Positions 43,275 through 51,462 of a stretch of DNA of 64,000 nucleotides are shown here, in pieces; position 1 is the stretch's first letter, and every line of letters begins with the position of its first letter. Source of the stretch: Runella limosa DSM 17973. GTDB taxonomy: Bacteria; Bacteroidota; Bacteroidia; Cytophagales; Spirosomataceae. The stretch spans positions 1-64,000 of the forward strand of contig NZ_KI519428.1 in assembly GCF_000482465.1 (NCBI RefSeq). The letters are read 5' to 3'. The translations under genes were made by a program, and so were the position numbers. Below the pieces are notes generated by a model. It made no database searches and was not told the DNA's origin. It saw only the letters and a program-made list of their open reading frames with translations.

Positions 43275-44636
43275 ATGAGTAAACCCTCTTTGGCCCGTGG
43301 AACGCGCGATTTTGGCCCCGCGCAAATGAATAAGCGTAATTACATTTTTGATACAATTCGCCGCGTTTTTCAGCGATATGGGTTTCAGCCACTCGAAACA
43401 CCTTCTATCGAAAACCTTTCCGTTTTGATGGGAAAATATGGCGATGAAGGAGATCAGTTGCTGTTTAAAATTCTGAACTCAGGTAATTTTATTGAAAAAG
43501 TTACTGAAACCGATTTGCAAGAGGGGTACAAAAAAATGACCCTCAAGGTGTCGGAAAAAGGACTACGATACGACCTCACGGTGCCTTTCGCGCGTTATGT
43601 GGTGATGAACCGTAGTGACTTGGTGATGCCCTTTAAGCGTTATCAAATTCAACCTGTGTGGCGTGCTGATCGGCCGCAACGTGGGCGTTATCGTGAGTTT
43701 TATCAGTGTGACGCCGACGTGGTAGGCACCGATTCGCTGGTGTGTGAGGCCGAAATTGTGCTGATGATTCACGAAGTGTTGCGCGGTTTGGGGGTTGAAA
43801 ATTTTACGGTAAAAATCAATAATCGTAAAATTTTGAGCGGAATTGCTGAGGTAATTGGCGCTCCAGGACAGGAAGGCCCAATGTGCGTGGCCATCGACAA
43901 ATTGGATAAAATAGGAAAAGAAAAGGTAGAAGAAGAGCTGGCGTCGCGGGGATTCTCGGCGGAAACCATCGCTAAACTTCAGCCCATTTATGAATTAACT
44001 AACGACCAATCAACGATTTTTGAGCGTTTGAAAGCGTGGTTGGCTGATTCTGAAATTGGTACTAAAGGGGTAACTGAGTTGGAAGAGGTTTGGAATAAAG
44101 TCTCTAATTTTGGTTTAAAAGCCCCGCAAATGGAACTCGATGTGACCCTCGCACGTGGCTTGAGCTATTATACGGGGGCGATTTTTGAGGTAAAAGCCAA
44201 CGGTGTACAAATGGGAAGTATTTCGGGTGGTGGTCGTTATGACAACCTAACGGGGACATTCGGGATGCCTGGGCTCTCGGGCGTGGGGATTTCGTTTGGG
44301 GTTGATCGCATCTATGATGTGATGGAAGAACTCCAATTATTCCCCGAAAATCAGTCGGTTTCTACCCAAGTGATGATTACCAATTTTGACGCTGCCGCCG
44401 AGGCACACGGATTGGGCGTTCTTCGTCAATTGCGCGAGGCAGGTATCAATGCCGAATTGTACCCTGATGCCTCAAAACTCAAGAAACAATTTGATTATGC
44501 TGACCGTAAGCGTATTCCATACGTGCTTATCATTGGGTCAGAAGAAATTCAAACGGGAACGTACTCGCTGAAAAATATGCACTCAGGAGAGCAACAAAAA
44601 TTAGACTTGGCCGCGATTCTCGCTTTATTTGCTTAA
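43275..44636 (+). CDS. hisS: histidyl-tRNA synthetase
   Basis: A 453-residue class II aminoacyl-tRNA synthetase that charges tRNA-His with histidine. From the ATG at 43275 (MSKPSLARGTRDF) the length is standard; the frame runs on to 43209 across the leader. Motif 2 lies in RPQRGRYREFYQCDADVVG, the histidine-binding block is LARGLSYYTGAIFEV, then SGGGRYDNL and motif 3 GVGISFGVDRIYDVM. The C-terminal anticodon-binding domain starts near VMITNFD. Its leader is structured (43183-43274), and a terminator follows at 44664-44695. Confidence 0.97.
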   Translation: MSKPSLARGTRDFGPAQMNKRNYIFDTIRRVFQRYGFQPLETPSIENLSVLMGKYGDEGDQLLFKILNSGNFIEKVTETDLQEGYKKMTLKVSEKGLRYDLTVPFARYVVMNRSDLVMPFKRYQIQPVWRADRPQRGRYREFYQCDADVVGTDSLVCEAEIVLMIHEVLRGLGVENFTVKINNRKILSGIAEVIGAPGQEGPMCVAIDKLDKIGKEKVEEELASRGFSAETIAKLQPIYELTNDQSTIFERLKAWLADSEIGTKGVTELEEVWNKVSNFGLKAPQMELDVTLARGLSYYTGAIFEVKANGVQMGSISGGGRYDNLTGTFGMPGLSGVGISFGVDRIYDVMEELQLFPENQSVSTQVMITNFDAAAEAHGLGVLRQLREAGINAELYPDASKLKKQFDYADRKRIPYVLIIGSEEIQTGTYSLKNMHSGEQQKLDLAAILALFA

Positions 44637-44663
44637 TGATTACTGGCTTTATTTTCCACAAAA

Positions 44664-44695
44664 AAATCCCCGTGAATTCAATTTCGCGGGGATTT
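44664..44695. terminator. terminator between convergent hisS and the thioredoxin-like gene
   Basis: AAATCCCCG (44664-44672) pairs with CGGGGATTT (44687-44695), A-rich before and T-rich after, so it can stop both transcripts. Confidence 0.75.
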
Positions 44696-44706
44696 CTTAT
44701 TGAGCC

Positions 44707-46116
44707 TTATTTCGTTGAAAGCTTCGATTGTTCTTCGTAAAAATCGATAAAATTATCTAGTTGCTCTACAGCCATCTTGCGGGCGATAATTTTCTTGTCT
44801 TTGTCTAACACATAGACCATGGGAGTGTTTACGACGTCAAATTCTTTGCGGAAATCAGTCCTGAAACTGAAATCATACCCGTGACGCCATGCACCTACGC
44901 CAAAATCATGGATGTATTTTTTCCAATTGTCGGGTGAACCCGTTACTGATACGGCCAGAACTTTAACACTCGATGCGTATTTTTCGGAAAACCGTTTTAA
45001 TTCTGGCGTGGACTGTCGGCAATGTCCACAATCGGGGTCATAGAAAAACACGACAGTGTATTTCGATTGAATATCAGCCAATTTAAAAATGGTTTTTGAG
45101 GTATCGCTGAGGGTAAGTGCAGGCATGGACTTACCGACGAGCAATGGTTTCATAATTGCTACCCTACTACGAATATTCTGCACCGTACTTGAGTCGGTGA
45201 TGGGCATAATGCCGCCTAAATAATATTTTTCGGCCAAGTGTACAAACACAGCATCGCCTCCGACAGTATTTGGGGTTTCGGCTTGATTGGTCAAATACCA
45301 AATACAATACGCTTGCATTTCTTTGCTTCCCCCCTTCAGGGCTTTTCCGATCACATAATCGCTGGCCTGAATGAGTGAATCTGGCGCTGGAAACGTCAAG
45401 TTTTGAAGGTAGCGGTCGAGTTTGCGTTGGAGAAAAGGCGTGCGAACGAGACGTTCGTCGCTAAAATCAAAATTGTCCCAAAAATGGGCACGATAATAGT
45501 TAAACAACCAAGCCGAATCAGGACGGCCATCGGGGCGTTTGGGAGGCGTAGGAAGCGCAATTTCATTACTTGCACTCAAAATTTTCCCCGTAAAGGTAGC
45601 CGCGTTTTCTTTGACAAACTGATGGTAGTATTCCGACATTTGACGACGAATATTCCCAGTTTTTGCTTGACTTATCATGTCCTGACGCACTTTCGCTTGG
45701 GCTTGAACCAAGGTTAATTCTTGGGAATAGCCAAGCATTTTTTGCTGGTAATTAAAAAAACGTTCATTGTCGGGCGAACCTTCTATTTTCATGTTACCAA
45801 CAATACTTAACGTATCGCTGACAAACGAAAAGTGCTGTTCTGGGCCAACGATAAAATCAAGTAAGCGGTTTTTGTTGGGTTTTAAAACGATGTAAAGCCC
45901 TTCGGGTAACGATTTTGAGCCCGTAAAACTCAAAACACCTTTGTCGTCAACAAGGGCGGTGTCTTTGGTGATGGTTTGGTCAAACCCAAAATAATGAGCC
46001 AAGGTATATGCGCCAGGTTTCAATCCTTTGACGGTGCCTTCGATTTTGTAGCCATTTTGTGCCCAGCTGTAATTGAGCAAGAAGTAAGCAAAAAAAAGTA
46101 AACTGATTTTTTTCAT
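44707..46116 (-). CDS. secreted TlpA/thioredoxin-fold protein (DUF4369-DUF5106 type), copy 1
   Basis: A 469-residue periplasmic or outer-membrane-facing protein with a signal peptide ending near SWAQN. The N-terminal part (about 22-130) is a DUF4369-like beta domain (GYKIEGTVKGLKPGAYTLAHY). A helical middle follows (DUF5106-like), with the phrase FNYYRAHFWDNFDFSDERLVRTPFL. The C-terminal thioredoxin fold (about 320-460) has the active site CGHC in FYDPDCGHCRQSTPELKRF and the cis-Pro loop NTPMVYVLDKDKKIIARK. Such proteins carry out thiol-disulfide exchange in the envelope. It is a clear paralogue of the gene at 46180. The two are on the same strand, 63 bases apart, with a stem-loop between. 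Confidence 0.85.
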   Translation of the reverse strand: MKKISLLFFAYFLLNYSWAQNGYKIEGTVKGLKPGAYTLAHYFGFDQTITKDTALVDDKGVLSFTGSKSLPEGLYIVLKPNKNRLLDFIVGPEQHFSFVSDTLSIVGNMKIEGSPDNERFFNYQQKMLGYSQELTLVQAQAKVRQDMISQAKTGNIRRQMSEYYHQFVKENAATFTGKILSASNEIALPTPPKRPDGRPDSAWLFNYYRAHFWDNFDFSDERLVRTPFLQRKLDRYLQNLTFPAPDSLIQASDYVIGKALKGGSKEMQAYCIWYLTNQAETPNTVGGDAVFVHLAEKYYLGGIMPITDSSTVQNIRSRVAIMKPLLVGKSMPALTLSDTSKTIFKLADIQSKYTVVFFYDPDCGHCRQSTPELKRFSEKYASSVKVLAVSVTGSPDNWKKYIHDFGVGAWRHGYDFSFRTDFRKEFDVVNTPMVYVLDKDKKIIARKMAVEQLDNFIDFYEEQSKLSTK

Positions 46117-46138
46117 CGGTAGGTAGGTTACAAGGGCT

Positions 46139-46171
46139 AACCTCCCGAAAGTTTCAAATTTTCGGGAGGTT
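46139..46171. terminator. 12-bp stem-loop between the two thioredoxin-like paralogues
   Basis: AACCTCCCGAAA (46139-46150) pairs perfectly with TTTCGGGAGGTT (46160-46171). There is no T run after it on the − strand, so it may be a weak terminator or an mRNA-stabilising structure between the two genes. Confidence 0.5.
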
Positions 46172-46179
46172 CAAATAAA

Positions 46180-47598
46180 CTATTGCTTTTTTTGTTCCTG
46201 CGCCAATTGGCGTTTGTAAACATTCAAAAACGGTTCAATATCTTCGACGCCGAGGCGGCGGGCAATGATTTTTTTCGATTTGTCAAGAATATAAATCGTA
46301 GGTGTAGAAAAAACATCGTAGTCGGTACGATACACTACCTGTCTTGAAGCGACCAATCCGTAGCCATTGGTAAGGTTTTCGAGCTTAAATTCTTTGATAA
46401 ATTTCCGCCATTCATCTTCGCTGCCGTCCACCGAAATGGTCATTAATTCCACGCCTTGCGTATAAAGTTTTTCTTGCAAAGCTTTTAACTTAGGCGCCGA
46501 TTCGCGGCAGTGCCCGCAGGTGGGCGAATAAAAAAACAATACTTGATAGTCGGCTTTGACGGCATGGATGTACTCAAGGCGGTCGGCGGCGCGGTAGCTC
46601 ATTACCCCAATGTCAGGAATCACTTTGTTGACCAAAAGTGGTTTTAGCACCTTGATGCGGTCGCGAACGTTTTTGAGGGTACTCGTGTCTGAGACGGGCA
46701 TGATACCCGTGAGGTAGTATTTTTCGCCCATGTGGACAAATACGCCTTCGGTTCCTACAATTTTGGCGTTTTCGTATTGGTTGGTAATGAACCAAATACA
46801 GTACGAAATAATGTCTTTTTTCTTACCTGCAATGGCTTTCCCAACGACGAAATCGGCTTCTTTGGTAATGGAGTCTTCCGACTGAATCGTCAAATCTTGA
46901 AAATAGCGTTTGAGTTTTTGTTCAAGGAACGGTGTCTGAATCATTCGTTCATCGGCAAAGTCAAAGCTATCCCAAAAGTGAGCTTTGTAATAATTGAATA
47001 TCCACAAGGAATCTACCTTGCCGTTGGCTTTTTTGGGAGCAGGGGGAATGTCTGGTTCTGCCGACGTTTTGAACAACTTCACCGTAAAGGTGCCCTCGTT
47101 TTCGGTCATAAATTTATCATAGAAGGCTTTGCGTTGTTCTTGCAAATCTTTGTATCGCTTGTCGGTTTCGGGGAGTTTGCTGTCTCTCAATTGTTTATAT
47201 TGGGTGTCTTTTTCCCGCATAAACTTTTGAAACTGGTAAAAAAGCTCATTGTCGCGGCTACCAGAAAATTTGGTGCTTGAAATCAAATCAGTGGTATCGC
47301 ATTGGAAGCTAAATTGTTGGTCATCAGTGATTAATACGCGAAATAAATTTTTGCGATCTGGAAAGACCACTTCATACACGCCACCCAACAGCGGTTTTTC
47401 ACCTTCAAAAACAAACTTTCCGTTGGCGTCGATTTTGGCAGTGTCTTTGGCATAAATCTGCGTTCCATAGTAGTTTGCCAAAATACAATCTCCACCCTTA
47501 AAATTCTTCACTTGTCCTTCAATTCGATAGTTGCCTTGTCCATTCACGCCGTAAAAGACGCAGAGAAGAAGAAAGAAAAGCGTACTCGTAAATTTCAT
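46180..47598 (-). CDS. secreted TlpA/thioredoxin-fold protein (DUF4369-DUF5106 type), copy 2
   Basis: A 472-residue paralogue of 44707-46116 with the same domain order: signal peptide (FYGVNGQ), DUF4369-like domain (NYRIEGQVKNFKGGDCILANYYG), helical middle (FNYYKAHFWDSFDFADERMIQTPFLEQKL) and a C-terminal thioredoxin fold with CGHC in FYSPTCGHCRESAPKLKAL and the cis-Pro loop FSTPTIYILDKSKKIIARR. The large block between the DUF4369-like part and the thioredoxin part is the most conserved between the two. Transcription probably runs from here into copy 1. Confidence 0.85.
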   Translation of the reverse strand: MKFTSTLFFLLLCVFYGVNGQGNYRIEGQVKNFKGGDCILANYYGTQIYAKDTAKIDANGKFVFEGEKPLLGGVYEVVFPDRKNLFRVLITDDQQFSFQCDTTDLISSTKFSGSRDNELFYQFQKFMREKDTQYKQLRDSKLPETDKRYKDLQEQRKAFYDKFMTENEGTFTVKLFKTSAEPDIPPAPKKANGKVDSLWIFNYYKAHFWDSFDFADERMIQTPFLEQKLKRYFQDLTIQSEDSITKEADFVVGKAIAGKKKDIISYCIWFITNQYENAKIVGTEGVFVHMGEKYYLTGIMPVSDTSTLKNVRDRIKVLKPLLVNKVIPDIGVMSYRAADRLEYIHAVKADYQVLFFYSPTCGHCRESAPKLKALQEKLYTQGVELMTISVDGSEDEWRKFIKEFKLENLTNGYGLVASRQVVYRTDYDVFSTPTIYILDKSKKIIARRLGVEDIEPFLNVYKRQLAQEQKKQ

Positions 47599-47697
47599 GT
47601 TGATTTTATTTTATTGTAATCCCAAAAATAGCGTAATTATTTTTAGTTACTTAAACGAAATTTTCGCGTTTTTAGCGTTCGATTTACAACCCTGTTT

Positions 47698-48462
47698 ATG
47701 TTTTATATTCTCTCCAAGACATTTGACGTATTATTAATGCCCCTGACAATGGTTTCAATTGCTATTGTTTACGCAATGTTTCTCAAAAACCGTACCCGAA
47801 GCCGTTGGATTACTGGATTGTCTCTCTTTTTTTTATATCTAATGAGTAGCCCCATCTTGGTGAATGAACTTTTGAAGGCATGGGAGACGCCTTCTCAGGC
47901 GATTTCGAGTGAGTACCAAGTGGGAGCTGTGTTGACGGGCGGCATCATCAAAAAGTATGACTACCAAACAAAGCAAGTGTGGTTGGGCAAAAGTGGTGAC
48001 CGAGCTACGCAAGCTTTTGAATTGTACCGATTGGGCAAAATCAAAAAAATAATCATCAGCGGAGGAGAAGGGTCATTTTTGACTAATAAACATACTACTT
48101 CCGAAAACGATGGTATCCGACAATACTTGATTTATTCGGGCGTACCTGCCGAAGATATTATTCAGGAACCCATGGCGCGCAACACGCGTGACAATGCGGC
48201 TTACACGGCAAAAATCCTAAAACAACAATTAGGAACCAACAAATGTGTCGTTATTACTTCGGCATTTCATACGCCAAGGGCTTTGGGATGTTTCCGAAAA
48301 GCGGGGGTAGAGGTGGTGCCTTCTCCTGCCCACTTTCTGCAAGAAAATTATGACATCTGGATTGATAAGTTTTTCCCTTCGGAAGAAGCACTCGTTGCGT
48401 TTTATTTCGTTTGGCACGAAATGGTCGGCTACACCATCTATAAAATAATGGGATATTTGTAG
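47698..48462 (+). CDS. YdcF/SanA-family (DUF218) membrane protein
   Basis: A 254-residue protein with two N-terminal hydrophobic helices and a DUF218 domain. The motifs AVLTGGI (about residue 78), IIISGGEGS, PMARNTRDNAAYTAKIL and VITSAFHTPRALGCFRKAG fit the ElyC/SanA/YdcF family. ElyC and SanA of E. coli act in envelope maintenance at the inner membrane; the biochemical reaction is not settled. The gene stands alone and is followed by a stem-loop at 48474-48508. Confidence 0.88.
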   Translation: MFYILSKTFDVLLMPLTMVSIAIVYAMFLKNRTRSRWITGLSLFFLYLMSSPILVNELLKAWETPSQAISSEYQVGAVLTGGIIKKYDYQTKQVWLGKSGDRATQAFELYRLGKIKKIIISGGEGSFLTNKHTTSENDGIRQYLIYSGVPAEDIIQEPMARNTRDNAAYTAKILKQQLGTNKCVVITSAFHTPRALGCFRKAGVEVVPSPAHFLQENYDIWIDKFFPSEEALVAFYFVWHEMVGYTIYKIMGYL

Positions 48463-48473
48463 AAGAAAAATAA

Positions 48474-48508
48474 TACATCTGGGGAGTCGGATGACACCAC
48501 CAGATGTA
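48474..48508. terminator. stem-loop between convergent ydcF-like gene and pfkA
   Basis: TACATCTGG (48474-48482) pairs with CCAGATGTA (48500-48508), followed by A/T-rich sequence. It probably ends both convergent transcripts, although the T run is weak. Confidence 0.55.
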
Positions 48509-48520
48509 AAATAAAATGTA

Positions 48521-49498
48521 CTATGTACTCAAGATTTTTACCATTCGCAACATGTCTTCGCTGATTGGTTTTGGCAGACGAATGGTATCACGGAAAGGAG
48601 TATAAACAAGTTCGTTGTTGATAATACCCACCATCATGTTTTTTTCTCCATTCATTAAGCCTTCCACAGCCCCCAATCCAAGGCGACTGGCTAAGATGCG
48701 GTCATAAGCCGTAGGGATACCTCCCCGCTGAATGTGACCGAGGGTGGTTACCCGAATGTCCATATCAACTTCCAAACGTGCCTTGATTTTATCGGCTACT
48801 TCGGCGGCGTTTCCTTCTTCGTCCCCTTCAGCTACCACGATGATAGACGATGATTTTGAACGGTTCCAGCCTTGTTTGAGGGTTTCTACTACTTCCGAAA
48901 TCGGTGTGAGTACTTCAGGAACCATTACAATTTCGGCCCCGCCAGCAATTCCGCACTGGATGGCAATGTAACCAGAGTCACGACCCATTACTTCAATAAA
49001 AAACACGCGGTCGTGCGAGTCTGCCGTATCACGAATTTTGTCGATGGCTTCCAAGGCCGTATTTACTGCCGTATCGTAGCCAATGGTATGGTCTGTTCCG
49101 TAGAGGTCGTTGTCAATGGTTCCAGGGGCACCAACAGTCGGGATGCCGTACTCGTCAAAAAAGATAGTTGCCCCCGTAAAAGTTCCGTTACCACCAACGG
49201 CTACAAGTCCTTCAATGCCAAATTTTTGAATTTGTTCGTAGGCTTTTTGACGGCCTTCTTTGGTCATGAACTCTTTGCTTCTAGCCGACTTGAGGATAGT
49301 ACCACCGCGTTGAATAATATTGCTAACAGAATGAGAAGTCATCTGATAAATGTCACCGGCAATCATGCCGTTGTACCCGCGTCGGATGCCATATACTTCG
49401 ATACCATAATAGATGGCGCTTCGAACCACAGCGCGAATACACGCGTTCATACCAGGGGCGTCGCCACCAGAGGTAAAGACTGCTATTTTTTTAATCAT
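48521..49498 (-). CDS. pfkA: 6-phosphofructokinase
   Basis: A 325-residue enzyme that phosphorylates fructose 6-phosphate with ATP, the committed step of glycolysis. Signatures are the N-terminal FTSGGDAPGMNA, the catalytic PGTIDNDLYGTD (D129), and VEVMGRD-like FIEVMGRDSGYIA that binds the sugar phosphate, and LGHIQRGGIPTAYDR. The nucleotide-binding loop reads VGGNGT (101-106), where E. coli has GGDGS; the Asp to Asn change is worth noting. Gly at the following position fits ATP rather than pyrophosphate as donor. Length is usual for PfkA. The intergenic gap of 266 bases upstream should hold its promoter. Confidence 0.95.
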   Translation of the reverse strand: MIKKIAVFTSGGDAPGMNACIRAVVRSAIYYGIEVYGIRRGYNGMIAGDIYQMTSHSVSNIIQRGGTILKSARSKEFMTKEGRQKAYEQIQKFGIEGLVAVGGNGTFTGATIFFDEYGIPTVGAPGTIDNDLYGTDHTIGYDTAVNTALEAIDKIRDTADSHDRVFFIEVMGRDSGYIAIQCGIAGGAEIVMVPEVLTPISEVVETLKQGWNRSKSSSIIVVAEGDEEGNAAEVADKIKARLEVDMDIRVTTLGHIQRGGIPTAYDRILASRLGLGAVEGLMNGEKNMMVGIINNELVYTPFRDTIRLPKPISEDMLRMVKILST

Positions 49499-49764
49499 AA
49501 GTTAGGTATTAAGGTGGTTAGTTATTTCAGCAGTTAATAAGATGCACTAGGCGTATTAGCTACTTCAAACACACAAATTTATTTTGTATTTCGGTGAAAT
49601 ACCGAATATTTTGAAAATTTCTTCAAAATTTAACCAAAGCATCTCCCGCGTAATGGGTCAAAATCTATCATTTTTGATAACTGATTTCGAGGTAATTTTG
49701 ACGGTAATTTATGAAAATTAAAATGCGTAATTGATTGTTAGTCAGGAGCTAATGGCTTGTTTTG

Positions 49765-51414
49765 TTATTTGTGCGAATAAATTTTTACTCCCTCTACTTC
49801 TGCCCTAAACAGGTAATTTTTAGCAATAAAGTCGGCCAATTCGGGATAGTTATGGTGTCCATATTTTTTTTGGTTATCCATCCAAATAGTTCTTGGAGTG
49901 ACAGCATCCACAAAAATGGCGGGCTGGTTTCGTTGCAAATCACGCAAATACCGTTGATAATAGCGTTTTTGATAAGAATGGTGCATCCCGCTACGAGTCG
50001 TATGATTTTCGTTTACCCCTTGGGGCATCTGCGTCGCAACGTACAAATCGCACGACCACCCCCACACGGCCATGTATTGTCCTGGGGCACCATATTCAAG
50101 AATTTGGTGGGCAATGTTTGCCCGTATAACATCGCCAGAACGTGGGGTGGAAGCAAACATATTGGTGGGCTTATTGCGGACAATATTGATGACAAAAAGC
50201 ACAAAAAAAGCGGCTTGGGTCGATACCATGATCCACCTGCTTTGCGACGGAAGGTGTTTTAAAAAAAGGCTAAAGAATAGCAAAAAAGGTAAAAACAGGT
50301 AATGGAAATAATGCTCGTAATAACTGCCCGTACGCGTGATAGCTAGGTTGGCCATTAATAAATAACCAACCAACATCACCCAGAAATAAGCGTCCAGCGA
50401 GATACTTTTACCTGCCCGTTTTTTGATGATTATTACAAAGCTAGCCATCATCGAAAGCAGTATAAAGGGATATAAAAGCCACTCAAACCCACAGCCTTTG
50501 CGGACAATAACCCAAGGGAGACGAAAGAAGTTAACGAACTTACTTCGCGGTACACCATTGGTGGCAAAGTTGTCTTTATAGGCCAAATTGGCCTCGATGT
50601 AGTAGGTGTAAAAATCATCTAAGACGTCGTTGTTGGCAAGAAATAAGCACCAAATAGACCACCAACCCACAAAACCTAGCGTTAAATAAAGGAAATAGGA
50701 AATGAGTTTGGAACGTTGGTAGAAAAACAATTGAGCACAAGCATAAATGCCAACGACAAAGGCCATTGGTAGGGCTTGCAGTTTGCACAGAGGAATAGTG
50801 CCAAGCAGTATCCCGAAAATCACTAACTCAGTTGCCTGAAAACCTTTTTTTTGATTCCAATAGGCTAAGAAAAAGACCGTGACACTGAGGACTAGAATGG
50901 ATACGATTTCGCTGTAGAAACTAACAAAATCTGTGAACTGAATACAACTTAAAAAAGAAATGAATGGTAGTATTGCCCACTGAACTGTAGCCGCAAGGTT
51001 CAGAACTTTGGCGGTGAAATAACTTATTATAAGTGCTGCAATGGTCAGAACCCAACTTAGGATATGGGCAAATTGAAAGTCGAGTGTAAAGCCCAAATAA
51101 GCAAATCCGCTTAATAAATAACTGGTTAGCGGCCCCCCCGTGGTAGGATCGATGGAGCGATACACCATAGGGTCGATGGAAAGCGTTAGACCTTGGGTCA
51201 GCATTTGGCTTTCGTCGGGATCGAGTTCGTGGTTGAACAGAAAAGCGGGAAGCCGCATAAAGGCGGTAAACGCCACCAAAATAACAATAAAAACGCCATC
51301 CGACAAGGGCCGTTTTCTGAGTAGAATCCAAATACTAAATGCTGCAATAAGCAGGTGACCAACAAGTTGGAACGCAAATGGATTCGCACTAAACTGAATC
51401 TCCAGAGGATTCAT
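49765..51414 (-). CDS. GT39-like membrane glycosyltransferase, paralogue 1
   Basis: A 549-residue polytopic inner-membrane protein with about ten to twelve hydrophobic helices. The first periplasmic loop has the DPDESQMLTQGLT block; its DE pair matches the catalytic acids of ArnT/PMT-type glycosyltransferases, which transfer a sugar from a polyprenyl phosphate donor. YRSIDPTTGGPLTSYLL follows. The C-terminal soluble part (about 410-549) has WGWSCDLYVATQMPQGVNEN and YYQRYLRDLQR, conserved in the two paralogues upstream. The gene is last in a run of three on the − strand, 48 bases after the middle one. Acceptor and donor are not known; glycolipid or protein glycosylation is likely. Confidence 0.78.
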   Translation of the reverse strand: MNPLEIQFSANPFAFQLVGHLLIAAFSIWILLRKRPLSDGVFIVILVAFTAFMRLPAFLFNHELDPDESQMLTQGLTLSIDPMVYRSIDPTTGGPLTSYLLSGFAYLGFTLDFQFAHILSWVLTIAALIISYFTAKVLNLAATVQWAILPFISFLSCIQFTDFVSFYSEIVSILVLSVTVFFLAYWNQKKGFQATELVIFGILLGTIPLCKLQALPMAFVVGIYACAQLFFYQRSKLISYFLYLTLGFVGWWSIWCLFLANNDVLDDFYTYYIEANLAYKDNFATNGVPRSKFVNFFRLPWVIVRKGCGFEWLLYPFILLSMMASFVIIIKKRAGKSISLDAYFWVMLVGYLLMANLAITRTGSYYEHYFHYLFLPFLLFFSLFLKHLPSQSRWIMVSTQAAFFVLFVINIVRNKPTNMFASTPRSGDVIRANIAHQILEYGAPGQYMAVWGWSCDLYVATQMPQGVNENHTTRSGMHHSYQKRYYQRYLRDLQRNQPAIFVDAVTPRTIWMDNQKKYGHHNYPELADFIAKNYLFRAEVEGVKIYSHK

Positions 51415-51462
51415 AACAAGTGTGTAATAGGTAATACTGAGGGTGGATTATTGAACTGGCTC

